From Pseudoalteromonas sp. 3D05 (GTDB lineage Bacteria; Pseudomonadota; Gammaproteobacteria; Enterobacterales; Alteromonadaceae), in assembly GCF_002723455.1 (NCBI RefSeq), contig NZ_PDUS01000011.1, positions 1 to 52,776 on the forward strand: a stretch of 52,776 nt of DNA. The letters run 5' to 3'. Both the position numbers and the translations under genes were made by a program. Positions 40,995-51,215 of this stretch are shown in pieces. The notes beneath the pieces are model-generated. The model searched no databases and was not told the DNA's origin. It was given only the letters and a program-made list of their open reading frames with translations. Positions within the stretch are counted from its first letter, which is position 1. Each line of letters opens with the position of its first letter.

Positions 40995-41609
40995 ATGTCT
41001 GATACAACTTACACTTATGACGCTGAACTTCGCGTAGAAACTGGTACTGGTGCGAGCCGCCGCCTACGTCGCGAAGACAAAGTACCTGCAATCCTTTACG
41101 GTGCAGAAAAAGAAGCAGTAGCGCTTACTCTTGCTCATAAAGATATGATCAAAGCACAAGAAAGCGAAGGTTTTTACACTCACATTCTTACGCTTAACAT
41201 TGGCGGCGAGTCTGTTGAAGCTATCTTAAAAGATATCCAACGTCACCCTTTCAAGCCTAAGCTTACTCACCTTGATTTCCAACGTGTTGACGCTACTCAT
41301 AAACTTCATACTAAAGTTCCTCTTCACTTCATCGGCGAAGATAAAGTAACTAAACTTGGTGCTACTGTTGTTCACCAGTTAACTGAAGTTGAAATCACAT
41401 GTCTTCCAAAAGCACTTCCAGAATTCGTTGAAGTTAACGTTTCTGACCTAGTAGCTGGTGATTCAATCCACCTTTCTGAGCTTAAACTTCCTGCTGGCGT
41501 TCAATCAGTTGAACTTGCTAAAGGCGAAGGCCATGATCAGTCAGTAGTTACTGTTAAAGCTAACAAAGCAGCTCCAGCTGAAGACGAAGCTTCAGACGCT
41601 GCAGAATAA
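40995..41609 (+). CDS. rplY: Ribosomal protein bL25 (long CTC form)
   Basis: Binds 5S rRNA in the large subunit. The 204-residue protein has an N-terminal L25 domain (RRLRREDKVPAILYG, DIQRHPFKPKLTHLDFQRV) and a C-terminal CTC/TL5 domain (about 95-185) that E. coli L25 (94 residues) lacks. The tail is Ala and acidic rich. It has a strong ribosome binding site, TTGGAGA, and codon use looks highly biased, as expected for a ribosomal gene. Confidence 0.96.
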   Translation: MSDTTYTYDAELRVETGTGASRRLRREDKVPAILYGAEKEAVALTLAHKDMIKAQESEGFYTHILTLNIGGESVEAILKDIQRHPFKPKLTHLDFQRVDATHKLHTKVPLHFIGEDKVTKLGATVVHQLTEVEITCLPKALPEFVEVNVSDLVAGDSIHLSELKLPAGVQSVELAKGEGHDQSVVTVKANKAAPAEDEASDAAE

Positions 41610-41627
41610 TATTTAAGGTCTTGCACC

Positions 41628-42212
41628 TTGAATTCTATTCAAATGCTTGTGGGCCTGGCTAATCCAGGCCCCGAATACGCAAACACACGCCACAATGCAG
41701 GTGCTTGGTTCATCGAGCAACTCGCAGCACGCTACAACTGTACGCTTAAACACGATCCTAAATATCACGGCCTAACAGGCAAAGTGATTATTCAAGGCCA
41801 AGAATTCAAATTATTGATCCCCACCACCTATATGAATTTGAGTGGTAAAGCGGTCAGTAGTTTAGCCAATTTTTTCAAAATCCCTATTGAAAACATCTTA
41901 GTTGCACATGATGAAATGGATTTAGACCCGGGCGTTGCTAAATTAAAAAAAGGCGGCGGACATGGCGGTCATAATGGTTTAAAAGACATTATTGCAAAAA
42001 TGGCAAATCAAAAAGATTTTATGCGTTTACGCGTTGGTATCGGTCATCCAGGACATCGTGAAATGGTCACCGGTTGGGTGCTTGGAAAAGCAGCCAAAGC
42101 AGACCAAGAAAAAATGGATGCAGCTGTAGATGAAGCAGTTCGTTGTATGGAAATACTTGCAAAAGACGGTGTGTTAAAAGCACAAAACAGACTTCATTCG
42201 TTTAAACCCTAG
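41628..42212 (+). CDS. pth: Peptidyl-tRNA hydrolase
   Basis: Recycles peptidyl-tRNA dropped from ribosomes. The 194-residue protein has catalytic His22 in [31 protein letters not shown] and [12 protein letters not shown]. The start is TTG at 41628, which gives the family-length N-terminus before [12 protein letters not shown] lies 12 bases upstream. The order rplY-pth-ychF is conserved. Confidence 0.96.
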   Translation: MNSIQMLVGLANPGPEYANTRHNAGAWFIEQLAARYNCTLKHDPKYHGLTGKVIIQGQEFKLLIPTTYMNLSGKAVSSLANFFKIPIENILVAHDEMDLDPGVAKLKKGGGHGGHNGLKDIIAKMANQKDFMRLRVGIGHPGHREMVTGWVLGKAAKADQEKMDAAVDEAVRCMEILAKDGVLKAQNRLHSFKP

Positions 42213-42261
42213 TAACATAGTTATTAAATCGGTTGAACGGATCTAAACAAGGTATCTTACT

Positions 42262-43353
42262 ATGGGTTTTAAATGTGGTATCGTTGGTTTGCCAAATGTT
42301 GGTAAATCTACTCTATTTAATGCATTAACCAAAGCGGGCATTGAAGCCGCTAACTTCCCTTTTTGTACCATCGAACCAAACACGGGTGTGGTTCCGGTTC
42401 CTGACGCTCGCTTAGACGAACTTGCTAAAATAGTTAATCCTCAGCGTATTCTTCCAACTAGTATGGAATTTGTTGATATTGCAGGATTGGTAAAAGGCGC
42501 ATCAAAAGGTGAAGGCCTAGGTAACCAATTCCTAGCAAATATTCGTGAAACGGATGCAATTGGCCATGTTGTACGTTGCTTTGAAGACGAAAACGTCATC
42601 CACGTTGCAGGTACTATTGATCCAGCTGACGATATCGACGTAATTAACACTGAACTTGTGCTGGCTGATATGGACAGTGCTGAAAAAGCCTTATTCCGTA
42701 ACGCTAAAAAAGCCAAAGGCGGCGATAAAGACGCGAAAGAACAGAATGCTGTACTTGAAAAAGTAAAAGTACACCTTGATGAAGGCTTAACTTTACGTTC
42801 TTTAGAACTAACTAAAGAAGAAAAAGCAGCCATTGCTTCTATCAACTTTTTAACTATCAAGCCAACTATGTATATTGCTAACGTAGCTGAAGACGGTTTT
42901 GAGAATAACCCATTCCTTGACCGTGTACGTGAAATTGCAGCTGCAGAAGACGCCGTTGTTGTTCCTGTATGTGCAGCAATTGAATCTGAGCTTTCAGAGC
43001 TTGATGATGAAGATAAACTTGAGTTTATGGCTGATCTGGGTTTAGAAGAGCCTGGTCTTAACCTCGTTATCCGCGGTGGCTATGAATTACTTCATTTACA
43101 AACTTATTTTACAGCGGGTGTAAAAGAAGTTCGTGCGTGGACTATTCCTGTTGGTGCTACTGCACCACAAGCAGCTGGTAAGATACATACTGACTTTGAA
43201 CGTGGCTTTATCCGTGCACAAACGATTGCTTATGATGACTATATTGCCTTTAAAGGTGAAAGTGGTGCAAAAGAAGCAGGTAAAATGCGCCAAGAAGGCA
43301 AAGAATATATCGTTAAAGATGGCGATGTAATGAACTTCTTGTTCAACGTATAG
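42262..43353 (+). CDS. ychF: Redox-regulated ATPase YchF
   Basis: An Obg-family P-loop protein that binds ribosomes and prefers ATP. Its 363 residues match the E. coli length. The P-loop is [12 protein letters not shown], the DxxG motif is in [19 protein letters not shown], and NVAE replaces the NKxD motif of GTPases, which fits ATP use. The C-terminal TGS domain starts near [20 protein letters not shown] strong terminator follows. Confidence 0.97.
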   Translation: MGFKCGIVGLPNVGKSTLFNALTKAGIEAANFPFCTIEPNTGVVPVPDARLDELAKIVNPQRILPTSMEFVDIAGLVKGASKGEGLGNQFLANIRETDAIGHVVRCFEDENVIHVAGTIDPADDIDVINTELVLADMDSAEKALFRNAKKAKGGDKDAKEQNAVLEKVKVHLDEGLTLRSLELTKEEKAAIASINFLTIKPTMYIANVAEDGFENNPFLDRVREIAAAEDAVVVPVCAAIESELSELDDEDKLEFMADLGLEEPGLNLVIRGGYELLHLQTYFTAGVKEVRAWTIPVGATAPQAAGKIHTDFERGFIRAQTIAYDDYIAFKGESGAKEAGKMRQEGKEYIVKDGDVMNFLFNV

Positions 43354-43389
43354 TTATTATTTCGCCATATAAAGTGTGGCAATGATTTT

Positions 43390-43417
43390 AAAGGCTCGTA
43401 TTTACGAGCCTTTTTTG
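43390..43417 (+). terminator. Terminator after ychF
   Basis: AAAGGCTCGTA (43390-43400) pairs with TACGAGCCTTT (43403-43413), followed by TTTGTTT. Confidence 0.92.
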
Positions 43418-43562
43418 TTTTTGTGCTATTATCGAATAATAGTAACGCGAAGATTTTTGCTTTCAGACTTGTTAAAAAAACACCATTTTTAATAAAAAAT
43501 AGCCGCTTAGCTTAATTTTCCTGCAAACAAACCCTGATAAGTGTTTTTTTGCAAAAAAGGTG

Positions 43563-43591
43563 TTGACGGATTTGGGTCATATCAGCATAAT
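43563..43591 (+). promoter_or_regulatory. Promoter of the tRNA-Met/Leu/Gln array
   Basis: A -35 TTGACG (43563-43568), a 17-bp spacer and -10 CATAAT (43586-43591) are followed by ACGCCCCGCACTCAGC. The downstream segment CGCCCCGCACTCAGC is the same as at the tRNA-Ala/Glu promoter. Confidence 0.85.
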
Positions 43592-43630
43592 ACGCCCCGC
43601 ACTCAGCGATGAAGTGCTAACAAAAAAGAT

Positions 43631-43707
43631 GGCTAAGTAGCTCAGCTGGTTAGAGCACATCACTCATAATGATGGGGTCACAGGTTCAAATCCCGTCTTA
43701 GCCACCA
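43631..43707 (+). tRNA. tRNA-Met(CAU), elongator, copy 1
   Basis: A 77-nt gene with encoded CCA. The acceptor is GGCTAAG/CTTAGCC and the anticodon loop CTCATAA gives CAT. Its close match to E. coli metT and the pairing of the first bases show it is the elongator form. Confidence 0.95.
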
Positions 43708-43774
43708 TTCTTTTTTGTACTCAATGAAGAGTTTAAAATAACTACTTCAATTTTGATTTATCAAAATTTGAAAT

Positions 43775-43859
<85 letters not shown>

Positions 43860-43898
43860 TATTCTTGATAAGAATTAAAATTATCAATTGTTTTCTGT

Positions 43899-43973
43899 TG
43901 GGATATCGCCAAGCGGTAAGGCACCAGGTTTTGATCCTGGCATTCCCAGGTTCAAATCCTGGTATCCCAGCCA
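43899..43973 (+). tRNA. tRNA-Gln(UUG), copy 1
   Basis: A 75-nt gene with encoded CCA. The stem CCAGG/CCTGG closes loop TTTTGAT, giving anticodon TTG. Confidence 0.95.
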
Positions 43974-43978
43974 ACAAT

Positions 43979-44055
43979 GGCTAAGTAGCTCAGCTGGTTA
44001 GAGCACATCACTCATAATGATGGGGTCACAGGTTCAAATCCCGTCTTAGCCACCA
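43979..44055 (+). tRNA. tRNA-Met(CAU), elongator, copy 2
   Basis: A 77-nt gene identical to the copy at 43631-43707, only 5 bp after tRNA-Gln copy 1. Confidence 0.95.
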
Positions 44056-44149
44056 TTTCTTTTTTTGAAGTGGCTCTGCAAGAGTTAAATTGCACTCAAT
44101 GAAGAGTTTAAAATAATTACCATTTCTTTGATTAATTCAAAGTGATAAT

Positions 44150-44234
<85 letters not shown>

Positions 44235-44274
44235 TGTTCTTGATAAGAACTAAAAGTATTAAACAATTCTTAGT

Positions 44275-44349
44275 TGGGATATCGCCAAGCGGTAAGGCAC
44301 CAGGTTTTGATCCTGGCATTCCCAGGTTCAAATCCTGGTATCCCAGCCA
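44275..44349 (+). tRNA. tRNA-Gln(UUG), copy 2
   Basis: A 75-nt gene identical to the first tRNA-Gln, anticodon TTG, CCA encoded. Confidence 0.95.
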
Positions 44350-44414
44350 ACTTCTTCTACCAAAGAATGTTGTATTAAGAAAACTCTGTTAGGAGTTTAA
44401 ACATAAAATTATAT

Positions 44415-44470
44415 GCGGGAGTGGCGGAATTGGCAGTTGTCTTGATTAGACGCTGGATTTAGGTTCCAAA
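44415..44470 (+). pseudogene. Truncated tRNA-Leu fragment
   Basis: The 5' half of tRNA-Leu is kept (gcgggagtggcggaattgg to the anticodon arm). A 13-bp insertion (ttgtcttgattag) sits in the D arm and two bases are missing after it. The variable arm, T arm and 3' acceptor strand are gone. A complete tRNA-Leu begins 26 bp later. Confidence 0.85.
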
Positions 44471-44496
44471 GCAATAATCTGCATTAATAAAACACT

Positions 44497-44581
<85 letters not shown>

Positions 44582-44620
44582 TGTTCTTGATAAGAACTAA
44601 ACTATCAAATAATTCTTAGT

Positions 44621-44695
44621 TGGGATATCGCCAAGCGGTAAGGCACCAGGTTTTGATCCTGGCATTCCCAGGTTCAAATCCTGGTATCCCAGCCA
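44621..44695 (+). tRNA. tRNA-Gln(UUG), copy 3
   Basis: A 75-nt gene identical to the other tRNA-Gln genes. Confidence 0.95.
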
Positions 44696-44764
44696 ACTTC
44701 TTCTACCAAAGAATGTTGTTAAAGAATAACTCTCGCTATGAGTATAAAAAGCAACCCCTTTGAT

Positions 44765-44820
44765 GCGGGAGTGGCGGAATTGGTAGTTGTCTTAATTAGA
44801 CGCTGGATTTAAGTTCCAAA
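44765..44820 (+). pseudogene. Truncated tRNA-Leu fragment, second copy
   Basis: Has the same 13-bp D-arm insertion and the same truncation point as 44415-44470, exactly 350 bp away. Differences are a few point changes; the anticodon here reads TAA. It marks a tandem duplication of a fragment/Leu/Gln unit. Confidence 0.85.
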
Positions 44821-44846
44821 ACAATAAAATCTGTATCTAAAGAACT

Positions 44847-44931
<85 letters not shown>

Positions 44932-44970
44932 TGTTCTTACCTAGAACTAAAACTCATCCAAATTTAGAGT

Positions 44971-45045
44971 TGGGATATCGCCAAGCGGTAAGGCACCAGG
45001 TTTTGATCCTGGCATTCCCAGGTTCAAATCCTGGTATCCCAGCCA
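44971..45045 (+). tRNA. tRNA-Gln(UUG), copy 4
   Basis: A 75-nt gene identical to the other tRNA-Gln genes. It is the last gene of the array, and I see no clear intrinsic terminator after it. Confidence 0.95.
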
Positions 45046-45366
45046 ATTTCTTAACCCGCCTATTTAATAAAGAACAGCGAATAAATTATACTATTCTTTA
45101 CTCTGCCTATTTAATTCTTTCATTCGTATATTTTATTACTTTCCCAGAGCAACCTTACACACTATAACCCCCTTGCAATAAAGGCCACATGTACACACAA
45201 CTACAATACATAGTCGCATGGAAATTTTTCCTTACCATATGGAAAGCCCTATTTAAGGTAAATGTATTAACAGCATGTTAATATTGTGTTTACTTTTGTG
45301 AAATTAGTGGTAGCATTTAAATTGCTCAAATTAAGAGCGATTTAAATTCTAATAAGGACAATTACT
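45046..45366 (+). promoter_or_regulatory. Intergenic region with a likely promoter for the small secreted protein
   Basis: About 320 bp without a gene. Near its end TTTACT (45289-45294), a 16-bp spacer and TAGCAT (45311-45316) form a plausible sigma-70 promoter. AAGGA lies about 8 bases before the ATG at 45367. Nothing else is recognised. Confidence 0.45.
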
Positions 45367-45762
45367 ATGAAAAAAATATATTTAGTCGTAGCTTTATTTG
45401 CGAGTGTGTTTTCAACAAACGTGTTTGCAAATTCAGTATCGTGTTATGTAGACACCATGGCATATGACAATTACTCTCAAAACAGATGTTTTGGTGGTGA
45501 AAGTAATCCTAACTTTGATCCAAAAGTAGTGTTCAAAATTAATACATCGAAAGCAGTTTCTAACGTAGAGTGGGTTTTTAATGGCACTTATGACCGTTCA
45601 ACTAACTGTAATGGCACCACTTGTATTGTTGACGTTTATAAAGTTGAAAGTTCAATGACGGCATGCGTTGATAAAATTTACTATACTGATTTTACATGGG
45701 AAGATGTTAATTGGTGTGCAACCGCTGAGTACATGTATTCGCGCTCAGGTATGTGGAACTAA
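45367..45762 (+). CDS. Small secreted Cys-rich protein of unknown function
   Basis: I do not recognise this 131-residue protein. It has a clear signal peptide (MKKIYLVVALFASVFSTNVFA, cleavage after FA at about 22) and a mature part of about 110 residues. That part has six Cys, spaced as if for three disulfides, and many aromatic and Asn residues. It is a single-gene unit with its own promoter-like sequence and a terminator. It lies between the tRNA array and ubiF, which are direct neighbours in E. coli, so it is probably an accessory gene. Confidence 0.8.
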   Translation: MKKIYLVVALFASVFSTNVFANSVSCYVDTMAYDNYSQNRCFGGESNPNFDPKVVFKINTSKAVSNVEWVFNGTYDRSTNCNGTTCIVDVYKVESSMTACVDKIYYTDFTWEDVNWCATAEYMYSRSGMWN

Positions 45763-45778
45763 GTTTTATTACGATAAT

Positions 45779-45807
45779 AACAAGTGCCCTCAATTGGCAC
45801 TTGTTAT
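45779..45807. terminator. Terminator between the secreted-protein gene and ubiF
   Basis: AACAAGTGCC (45779-45788) pairs with GGCACTTGTT (45796-45805) around a 7-base loop. The T tract on the plus strand is short, so it is a moderate terminator. Confidence 0.7.
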
Positions 45808-45845
45808 TAGTGCAGTGCTGCAAATTTAGTGATCGCCAGAATAAA

Positions 45846-47015
45846 CTAATCCAACGTTCCACTAATCGCGTATTTCAGTACCCAGTTCTTTATAGGTCCA
45901 GTGCTATTGGCTATTTTTAAAAAACGATTACGCGCCCACTGTAAAGGGGTTAGCTGATTAGAAAAACCAAAATAGCATGCATCCATCATACTCATCATCA
46001 GTAAATTTGCTTTACGACGCGTTTGCTCATAATGTTTGAGATGACTTTCGTTACCAATGTCATCTACCGATGCTAAAATATCGCTAAGCGCTGCTACATC
46101 TTGAAAGCCTAGATTGACTCCCTGCCCAGCGAGAGGATTTATTGTATGTGCAGCATCTCCAACTAACACCAAACGCCCTGCTGAGTATTTATTAGCGTGT
46201 TGACGAGCAAGTGGAAAGACCGCTTGATTAACAATTTCAAAATCACCAGCTAGCGGTTTAAAGTTTTCAATTATTTGTTGTTTTAACTGTTCTTTGGTTA
46301 ATTTATTTAAATTTTGTAACTTAGCTGCGTCGTCATACCAAATTAAGTTGGCATAAGGTGCCTGCATAGGTAAAAATGCTACAGGGCCTGAAGGTTTAAA
46401 CTGTTGCCATGTTTTAATTTGTTGTGGGGCATCCATTTTAATTAATACGCCCATACAATGTTGTTGGTATTGCCAACCTGTTACCCCAATATTTGCTTTT
46501 GCGCGCAATTGCGACTGACCACCGTCTGCTGCAATCACTAAATTGGCACTATAACGCTCTTCACCATAGATTAAGCTAATATCTTGCGCTGTCTGTTCAA
46601 TAGCACAAATAGGCGATTTGATGGTGAGCACATCGATATTATGTTGTTTAAATTGCTGCCATAAACTGGCTTGAATTAGTTTATTTTCGATTAAGTGACC
46701 TAAGTGCGAGGTGTTAATATCATTACAGTCAAAAAGAAGGTTATCCCCAGCACGTTCAAACGCTTCTAGCTGTTGATATGGAGCCAAGCGTGATGCTCGT
46801 AACAATGGCATTGCACCAAGCTCATCAAGTAACTTTTCAGAAAAACGATTGATAGCTGATACGCGTATATCGATAGTCTCGCTTTGCAATACTTGCTCAG
46901 CGTTAATAGGTCGTTGCTCTATAACACGAACATCACAACCTTGCTGTGCTAACTTTACTGCCATTGCGGCGCCGACCATGCCGCCACCGACAACGATAAC
47001 TTTGTTTTTTTGCAT
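45846..47015 (-). CDS. ubiF: Ubiquinone-pathway FAD monooxygenase UbiF
   Basis: Hydroxylates the quinone ring (C6 position) late in ubiquinone synthesis. The 389-residue flavoprotein has the FAD motif VIVVGGGMVGAAMAVKLAQQG, the DG motif in VIAADGGQSQLR and the second FAD motif GRLVLVGDAAHTINPLAGQGVNLGF. Its length and end match E. coli UbiF (391), and it is divergent from miaB as there. The start is uncertain: ATG at 47015 gives the usual N-terminus, while GTG at 47027 would add four residues; neither has a good ribosome binding site. Confidence 0.9.
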   Translation of the reverse strand: MQKNKVIVVGGGMVGAAMAVKLAQQGCDVRVIEQRPINAEQVLQSETIDIRVSAINRFSEKLLDELGAMPLLRASRLAPYQQLEAFERAGDNLLFDCNDINTSHLGHLIENKLIQASLWQQFKQHNIDVLTIKSPICAIEQTAQDISLIYGEERYSANLVIAADGGQSQLRAKANIGVTGWQYQQHCMGVLIKMDAPQQIKTWQQFKPSGPVAFLPMQAPYANLIWYDDAAKLQNLNKLTKEQLKQQIIENFKPLAGDFEIVNQAVFPLARQHANKYSAGRLVLVGDAAHTINPLAGQGVNLGFQDVAALSDILASVDDIGNESHLKHYEQTRRKANLLMMSMMDACYFGFSNQLTPLQWARNRFLKIANSTGPIKNWVLKYAISGTLD

Positions 47016-47153
47016 ATTTTTGATCACAACTTAGGTCACTAACTATGGCGTTGATTGTAGCGTACTTAGTTGAAAAAATGCGAGTTGCTTTAATGCTCAA
47101 ACGCACTATTGCGCAGTTTGTTTGATTTCAAATCACAAAGATCAAATCTATAC

Positions 47154-47182
47154 TTGGATCTGGGCGGGTATCCAGATAAAAT
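47154..47182 (+). promoter_or_regulatory. Likely promoter of miaB
   Basis: TTGGAT (47154-47159), a 17-bp spacer and TAAAAT (47177-47182) lie about 105 bp ahead of miaB. Confidence 0.5.
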
Positions 47183-47286
47183 ACGCGTCCTTTAAGTTAA
47201 CGGGCATTTAAATGCTCATATTACTTAACTCCTGTTTCTAGCACATTTTTGTGCCACTACCGAATTGAAAACGAGGCTATATTTCA

Positions 47287-48732
47287 ATGAGTAAAAAGCT
47301 GCATATTAAAACTTGGGGTTGTCAGATGAATGAGTACGACTCTCAGAAAATGGCGGATCTCCTCGATGCAACCAACGGCTATCAGTTAACTGAAGAAGCT
47401 GGTGAAGCAGATGTCATTCTACTCAATACGTGTTCAATTCGTGAAAAAGCACAAGAAAAAGTGTTTCATCAACTGGGTCGTTGGAAATTATTAAAAGATG
47501 ACAAACCTGACTTGATTATTGGTGTTGGTGGCTGTGTTGCCTCTCAAGAAGGTGACTCTATTCGTCAACGTGCTCCTTTTGTTGATGTCATTTTTGGCCC
47601 ACAAACTTTGCACCGTTTGCCTGAGATGATCAAGCAAGTGCAAGGCAATAAAGGCAGCTCTGTAGTTGATATTTCATTCCCTGAGATTGAAAAGTTCGAC
47701 CGCCTACCGGAGCCAAAAGCTGAAGGCCCAAGTGCATTTGTATCAATTATGGAAGGCTGTTCTAAATACTGTACTTTCTGCGTGGTACCTTATACACGTG
47801 GTGAAGAAGTAAGCCGCCCACTAGATGATGTATTACTTGAAGTTGCTCAGCTTGCAGAGCAAGGCGTACGTGAAGTAAACCTACTTGGCCAGAACGTTAA
47901 CGCCTACCGCGGCGAGACTTACGATGGCGAAATTTGTTACTTCTCAGATTTAATCCGTTATGTAGCAGCGATTGATGGTATTGACCGTATTCGTTATACC
48001 ACATCTCACCCAGTAGAATTTACACCCGATATTATTGACGCTTATGCAGATGTACCTGAGCTTGTTGATCACTTACACCTACCAGTACAAAGTGGTTCTG
48101 ACCGTATTTTAAACTTAATGAAGCGCGGCCATACAGCACTTGAATACAAATCAACTATTCGTAAATTACGTAAAATTCGCCCGAACTTAAGCATGTCGTC
48201 TGACTTCATCATTGGTTTCCCAGGTGAAAGCAACGCTGACTTTGAAGCAACCATGAACCTTATCAATGATATTGGTTTTGATATGAGCTTCAGCTTTATC
48301 TATAGCGCACGCCCTGGTACGCCTGCCGCTGACTTACCTGATGATGTTTCTGAGCAAGAGAAAAAAGAGCGTTTATACTTATTACAAAATCGTATTACGC
48401 AAATGGCACAGCAAATCAGTCGCCAAATGTTTGATACCGAACAACGTATACTCGTTGAAGGTCCATCAAAGAAAAACCCGATGGAATTGCGAGGTCGTAC
48501 TGAAAATAACCGCGTAGTGAACTTTGTAGGGCCACACAATGTGATCGGTCAATTTGTTGATGTACGTATAACAGAAGCACTGCCTAATTCTTTACGTGGT
48601 GACTTGATTCGTACAGAATCAGAAATGAATTTACGCCGTGATATCGCTCCTGCTGACATTCTTAGTAAAGCAGCGCAGCCTGAACCTCAAGCAACACCCA
48701 ATGAAATCGGTGTTACTACATTCGTTCCTTAG
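47287..48732 (+). CDS. miaB: tRNA methylthiotransferase MiaB
   Basis: A radical-SAM enzyme that adds the methylthio group to i6A37 of tRNAs reading U-starting codons. The 481-residue protein has the auxiliary cluster Cys12, Cys49 and Cys83, the radical-SAM Cys158, Cys162 and Cys165 in CSKYCTFC, and a C-terminal TRAM domain (about 380-442). It has an AACGAGG-type binding site upstream. It is followed by ybeZ with a 6-bp gap. Confidence 0.97.
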   Translation: MSKKLHIKTWGCQMNEYDSQKMADLLDATNGYQLTEEAGEADVILLNTCSIREKAQEKVFHQLGRWKLLKDDKPDLIIGVGGCVASQEGDSIRQRAPFVDVIFGPQTLHRLPEMIKQVQGNKGSSVVDISFPEIEKFDRLPEPKAEGPSAFVSIMEGCSKYCTFCVVPYTRGEEVSRPLDDVLLEVAQLAEQGVREVNLLGQNVNAYRGETYDGEICYFSDLIRYVAAIDGIDRIRYTTSHPVEFTPDIIDAYADVPELVDHLHLPVQSGSDRILNLMKRGHTALEYKSTIRKLRKIRPNLSMSSDFIIGFPGESNADFEATMNLINDIGFDMSFSFIYSARPGTPAADLPDDVSEQEKKERLYLLQNRITQMAQQISRQMFDTEQRILVEGPSKKNPMELRGRTENNRVVNFVGPHNVIGQFVDVRITEALPNSLRGDLIRTESEMNLRRDIAPADILSKAAQPEPQATPNEIGVTTFVP

Positions 48733-48738
48733 GCGACA

Positions 48739-49845
48739 ATGACAGTGCCAGCAATAGCTGGCACACCACAACAGGAAGCCATTTTGAGTAATCAGTTAAA
48801 AAAATTAGAGATTTATTTAGAACCCTCCGACAATAAACGCCTCACATCTTTATGCGGACCGTTTGATGAGAATATCAAACAGATCGAACGCCGTTTAGGC
48901 GTCGAAATCACTCATCGCGATAACTACTTTAAAATAACAGGTAAAACCACCAGTGCTTTTGCTGCAATGGAAATCGTCAAAGATTTGTATGTTGAAACGC
49001 AACCTGTGCGTGGTGTGGTTAAAGAAATTGAACCTAATACCGTTCACTTGGCAATTTCTGAATCAACTGCCCTTGAACAAGACGAACTTAGCGAATACGG
49101 CAAAGAAGTGGTGATTAAAACTCGTCGTGGCGTAATTAAACCCCGCAACGATAACCAAGGTCATTACGTATCAAATATTTTTCGCCATGATATTACCTTT
49201 GGTATTGGACCCGCTGGCACAGGTAAAACCTACCTAGCAGTTGCAGCAGCGGTTGATGCCTTAGAGCGCCAAGAAATACGCCGCATACTGCTTACACGCC
49301 CTGCTGTTGAAGCAGGTGAGAGATTAGGTTTCTTACCTGGCGACTTAAGCCAAAAAATTGACCCATACTTACGGCCTTTATATGATGCTTTATTCGAGAT
49401 GCTGGGTTTCGAGAAGGTTGAAAAGCTGCTAGAGCAAAATGTTATTGAAGTAGCGCCACTTGCTTTTATGCGTGGACGTACGCTTAACGACGCCTTTATT
49501 ATTTTAGATGAAAGCCAAAATACAACTGTAGAACAAATGAAAATGTTCTTAACACGTATCGGTTTTAATTCTAAAGCAGTTATAACCGGTGATATCACTC
49601 AAGTCGATTTACCACGTGGTGCTCGCTCTGGTCTTCGCCATGCAATCGAAGTACTCAGTGATGTTGAAGAAGTTAGTTTTAATTTTTTCCAATCGCACGA
49701 CGTTGTTCGCCACCCAGTTGTTGCCCGCATTGTGGAAGCTTACGAGCGTAACGATGAAGCGGACCGCATTAAACGCGCCGAAAAACAACGCGCTAAAGAT
49801 CTGCTAGCAAATGCTGAACAAGCAGCCACTGATAATAATGAGTAA
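48739..49845 (+). CDS. ybeZ: PhoH-like ATPase YbeZ
   Basis: A 368-residue P-loop ATPase that works with the RNase YbeY. Walker A is GPAGTGKT at 157-164, and Walker B is AFIILDESQNTT. The N-terminal part has a KH-like region. Its last codons overlap the start of ybeY (ATGAGTAA). The start ATG at 48739 fits the family. Confidence 0.95.
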   Translation: MTVPAIAGTPQQEAILSNQLKKLEIYLEPSDNKRLTSLCGPFDENIKQIERRLGVEITHRDNYFKITGKTTSAFAAMEIVKDLYVETQPVRGVVKEIEPNTVHLAISESTALEQDELSEYGKEVVIKTRRGVIKPRNDNQGHYVSNIFRHDITFGIGPAGTGKTYLAVAAAVDALERQEIRRILLTRPAVEAGERLGFLPGDLSQKIDPYLRPLYDALFEMLGFEKVEKLLEQNVIEVAPLAFMRGRTLNDAFIILDESQNTTVEQMKMFLTRIGFNSKAVITGDITQVDLPRGARSGLRHAIEVLSDVEEVSFNFFQSHDVVRHPVVARIVEAYERNDEADRIKRAEKQRAKDLLANAEQAATDNNE

Positions 49846-50308
49846 ACCTTTGACAACAGAACTTGATTTACAAATTGCGTGCGAGTTTGACAACTTACCT
49901 AGCCTTGAGAAATTTGCTGTTTGGGCTAATAAAGTATTAAGTCAGTACCGTGATGAATCTGAGCTCACCATCGTTATCGCTGATGAAGAACAAAGCCAGC
50001 AACTTAATAATGATTACCGTGGTAAGAACAAACCTACAAACGTTCTTTCATTTGAGTTTGAAGCGCCACCGGGAATTGAACTTCCACTTGTAGGTGATTT
50101 AATCATTTGTCCAGCGATTGTTTTAGCTGAAGCAAATGAACAAGAAAAGACCTTTCACGACCACTTTGCCCATATGGTGATCCACGGATGCTTGCATTTA
50201 CTCGGATTTGACCATATAAAGGAAGAAGATGCGAATGAAATGGAAAGCATAGAAAAGCAGTTACTTGCTGATCTAGGTATAGCAGACCCATATCGGGACG
50301 ATATTTAA
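49838..50308 (+). CDS. ybeY: Endoribonuclease YbeY
   Basis: A zinc-dependent RNase for 16S rRNA maturation and ribosome quality control. The 156-residue protein has the metal motif HGCLHLLGFDH near the C-terminus and NVLSFEFE in the middle. I use the ATG at 49838, which overlaps the ybeZ stop; the frame extends to 49811 but that would lie wholly within ybeZ. Confidence 0.95.
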   Translation: MSKPLTTELDLQIACEFDNLPSLEKFAVWANKVLSQYRDESELTIVIADEEQSQQLNNDYRGKNKPTNVLSFEFEAPPGIELPLVGDLIICPAIVLAEANEQEKTFHDHFAHMVIHGCLHLLGFDHIKEEDANEMESIEKQLLADLGIADPYRDDI

Positions 50309-50330
50309 ACAAACGGAGCAGATAGACGCA

Positions 50331-51215
50331 ATGAGCGACGATAACTCGCAGACTAGCCAGGGTTCTTCTAGCAAGAACTGGTTGGGTAAAATTACCCAAA
50401 TGTTGCAAGGGGAACCCCAGAATAGAGAAGAGCTGGTTGAAGTAATTGCCGATGCGCAAGAACGGGATGTCATAGACCCTGAAACCAAAGAAATGATTGA
50501 AGGTGTGCTTGGTGTATCTGAGCTTAAAGTGCGCGATATCATGATCCCGCGCTCACAAATGATCACACTTGAGGTTGATGCAAAGCTAGAAGAGTTAATT
50601 CCTATGATGGTTGACTCTACCCATTCACGATTCCCTGTGGTGTGTGAAGACAAAGACCATGTTGAAGGAATTTTGCTAGCGAAGGATTTACTGCCGTTAA
50701 TATTAAATAAAGACGACCAACTTCCGTCTTTGCGCGATTACTTACGCCCAGCTGTTGTGGTGCCTGAGAGTAAACGCGTTGACACATTACTGAATGAATT
50801 TCGTCAACAGCGCTATCACATGGCGATTGTGATTGATGAGTATGGTGGTGTATCGGGTTTAGTCACCATCGAAGACATCTTAGAAATCATCGTAGGTGAA
50901 ATTGAAGACGAGCATGACGAAGAAGAAGAGCAACAAGATATTCGTCAACTTGCCAAACATGTTTATGTAGTGCAGGCGCTAACCCCCGTTGATGACTTTA
51001 ACGAAAAGTTTAAAACAGGCTATAGCACACAAGAAGCAGACACTATCGGTGGCACTGTGTTGCACGCGTTTGGCCATATGCCAGGACGCGGAGAAACCAT
51101 CGAAATTGATGGCCTACAATTTAAAGTAACCAATGCAGATAGCCGTCGTCTATTGCAACTACAGGTTACCGTACCTAAGGCTGATGATAGCGACAGTGAA
51201 GACAATACTGACTAA
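50331..51215 (+). CDS. corC: CorC/YbeX, CBS-domain protein
   Basis: A 294-residue cytoplasmic protein linked to magnesium and cobalt efflux and, in E. coli, to ribosome maturation. It has two CBS domains (about 68-125 and 132-190), VRDIMIPRSQM at the first, DEYGGVSGLVTIEDILEIIVGEIEDE at the second, and a C-terminal CorC/HlyC transporter-associated domain. CGGAG precedes the ATG. The Lnt gene starts within its 3' end. Confidence 0.95.
   Translation: MSDDNSQTSQGSSSKNWLGKITQMLQGEPQNREELVEVIADAQERDVIDPETKEMIEGVLGVSELKVRDIMIPRSQMITLEVDAKLEELIPMMVDSTHSRFPVVCEDKDHVEGILLAKDLLPLILNKDDQLPSLRDYLRPAVVVPESKRVDTLLNEFRQQRYHMAIVIDEYGGVSGLVTIEDILEIIVGEIEDEHDEEEEQQDIRQLAKHVYVVQALTPVDDFNEKFKTGYSTQEADTIGGTVLHAFGHMPGRGETIEIDGLQFKVTNADSRRLLQLQVTVPKADDSDSEDNTD

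Noticed and set aside
42441..42860. A 139-residue minus-strand frame opposite ychF
   Set aside because: Antisense to a highly conserved gene; Ser-rich low-complexity translation typical of a shadow frame.
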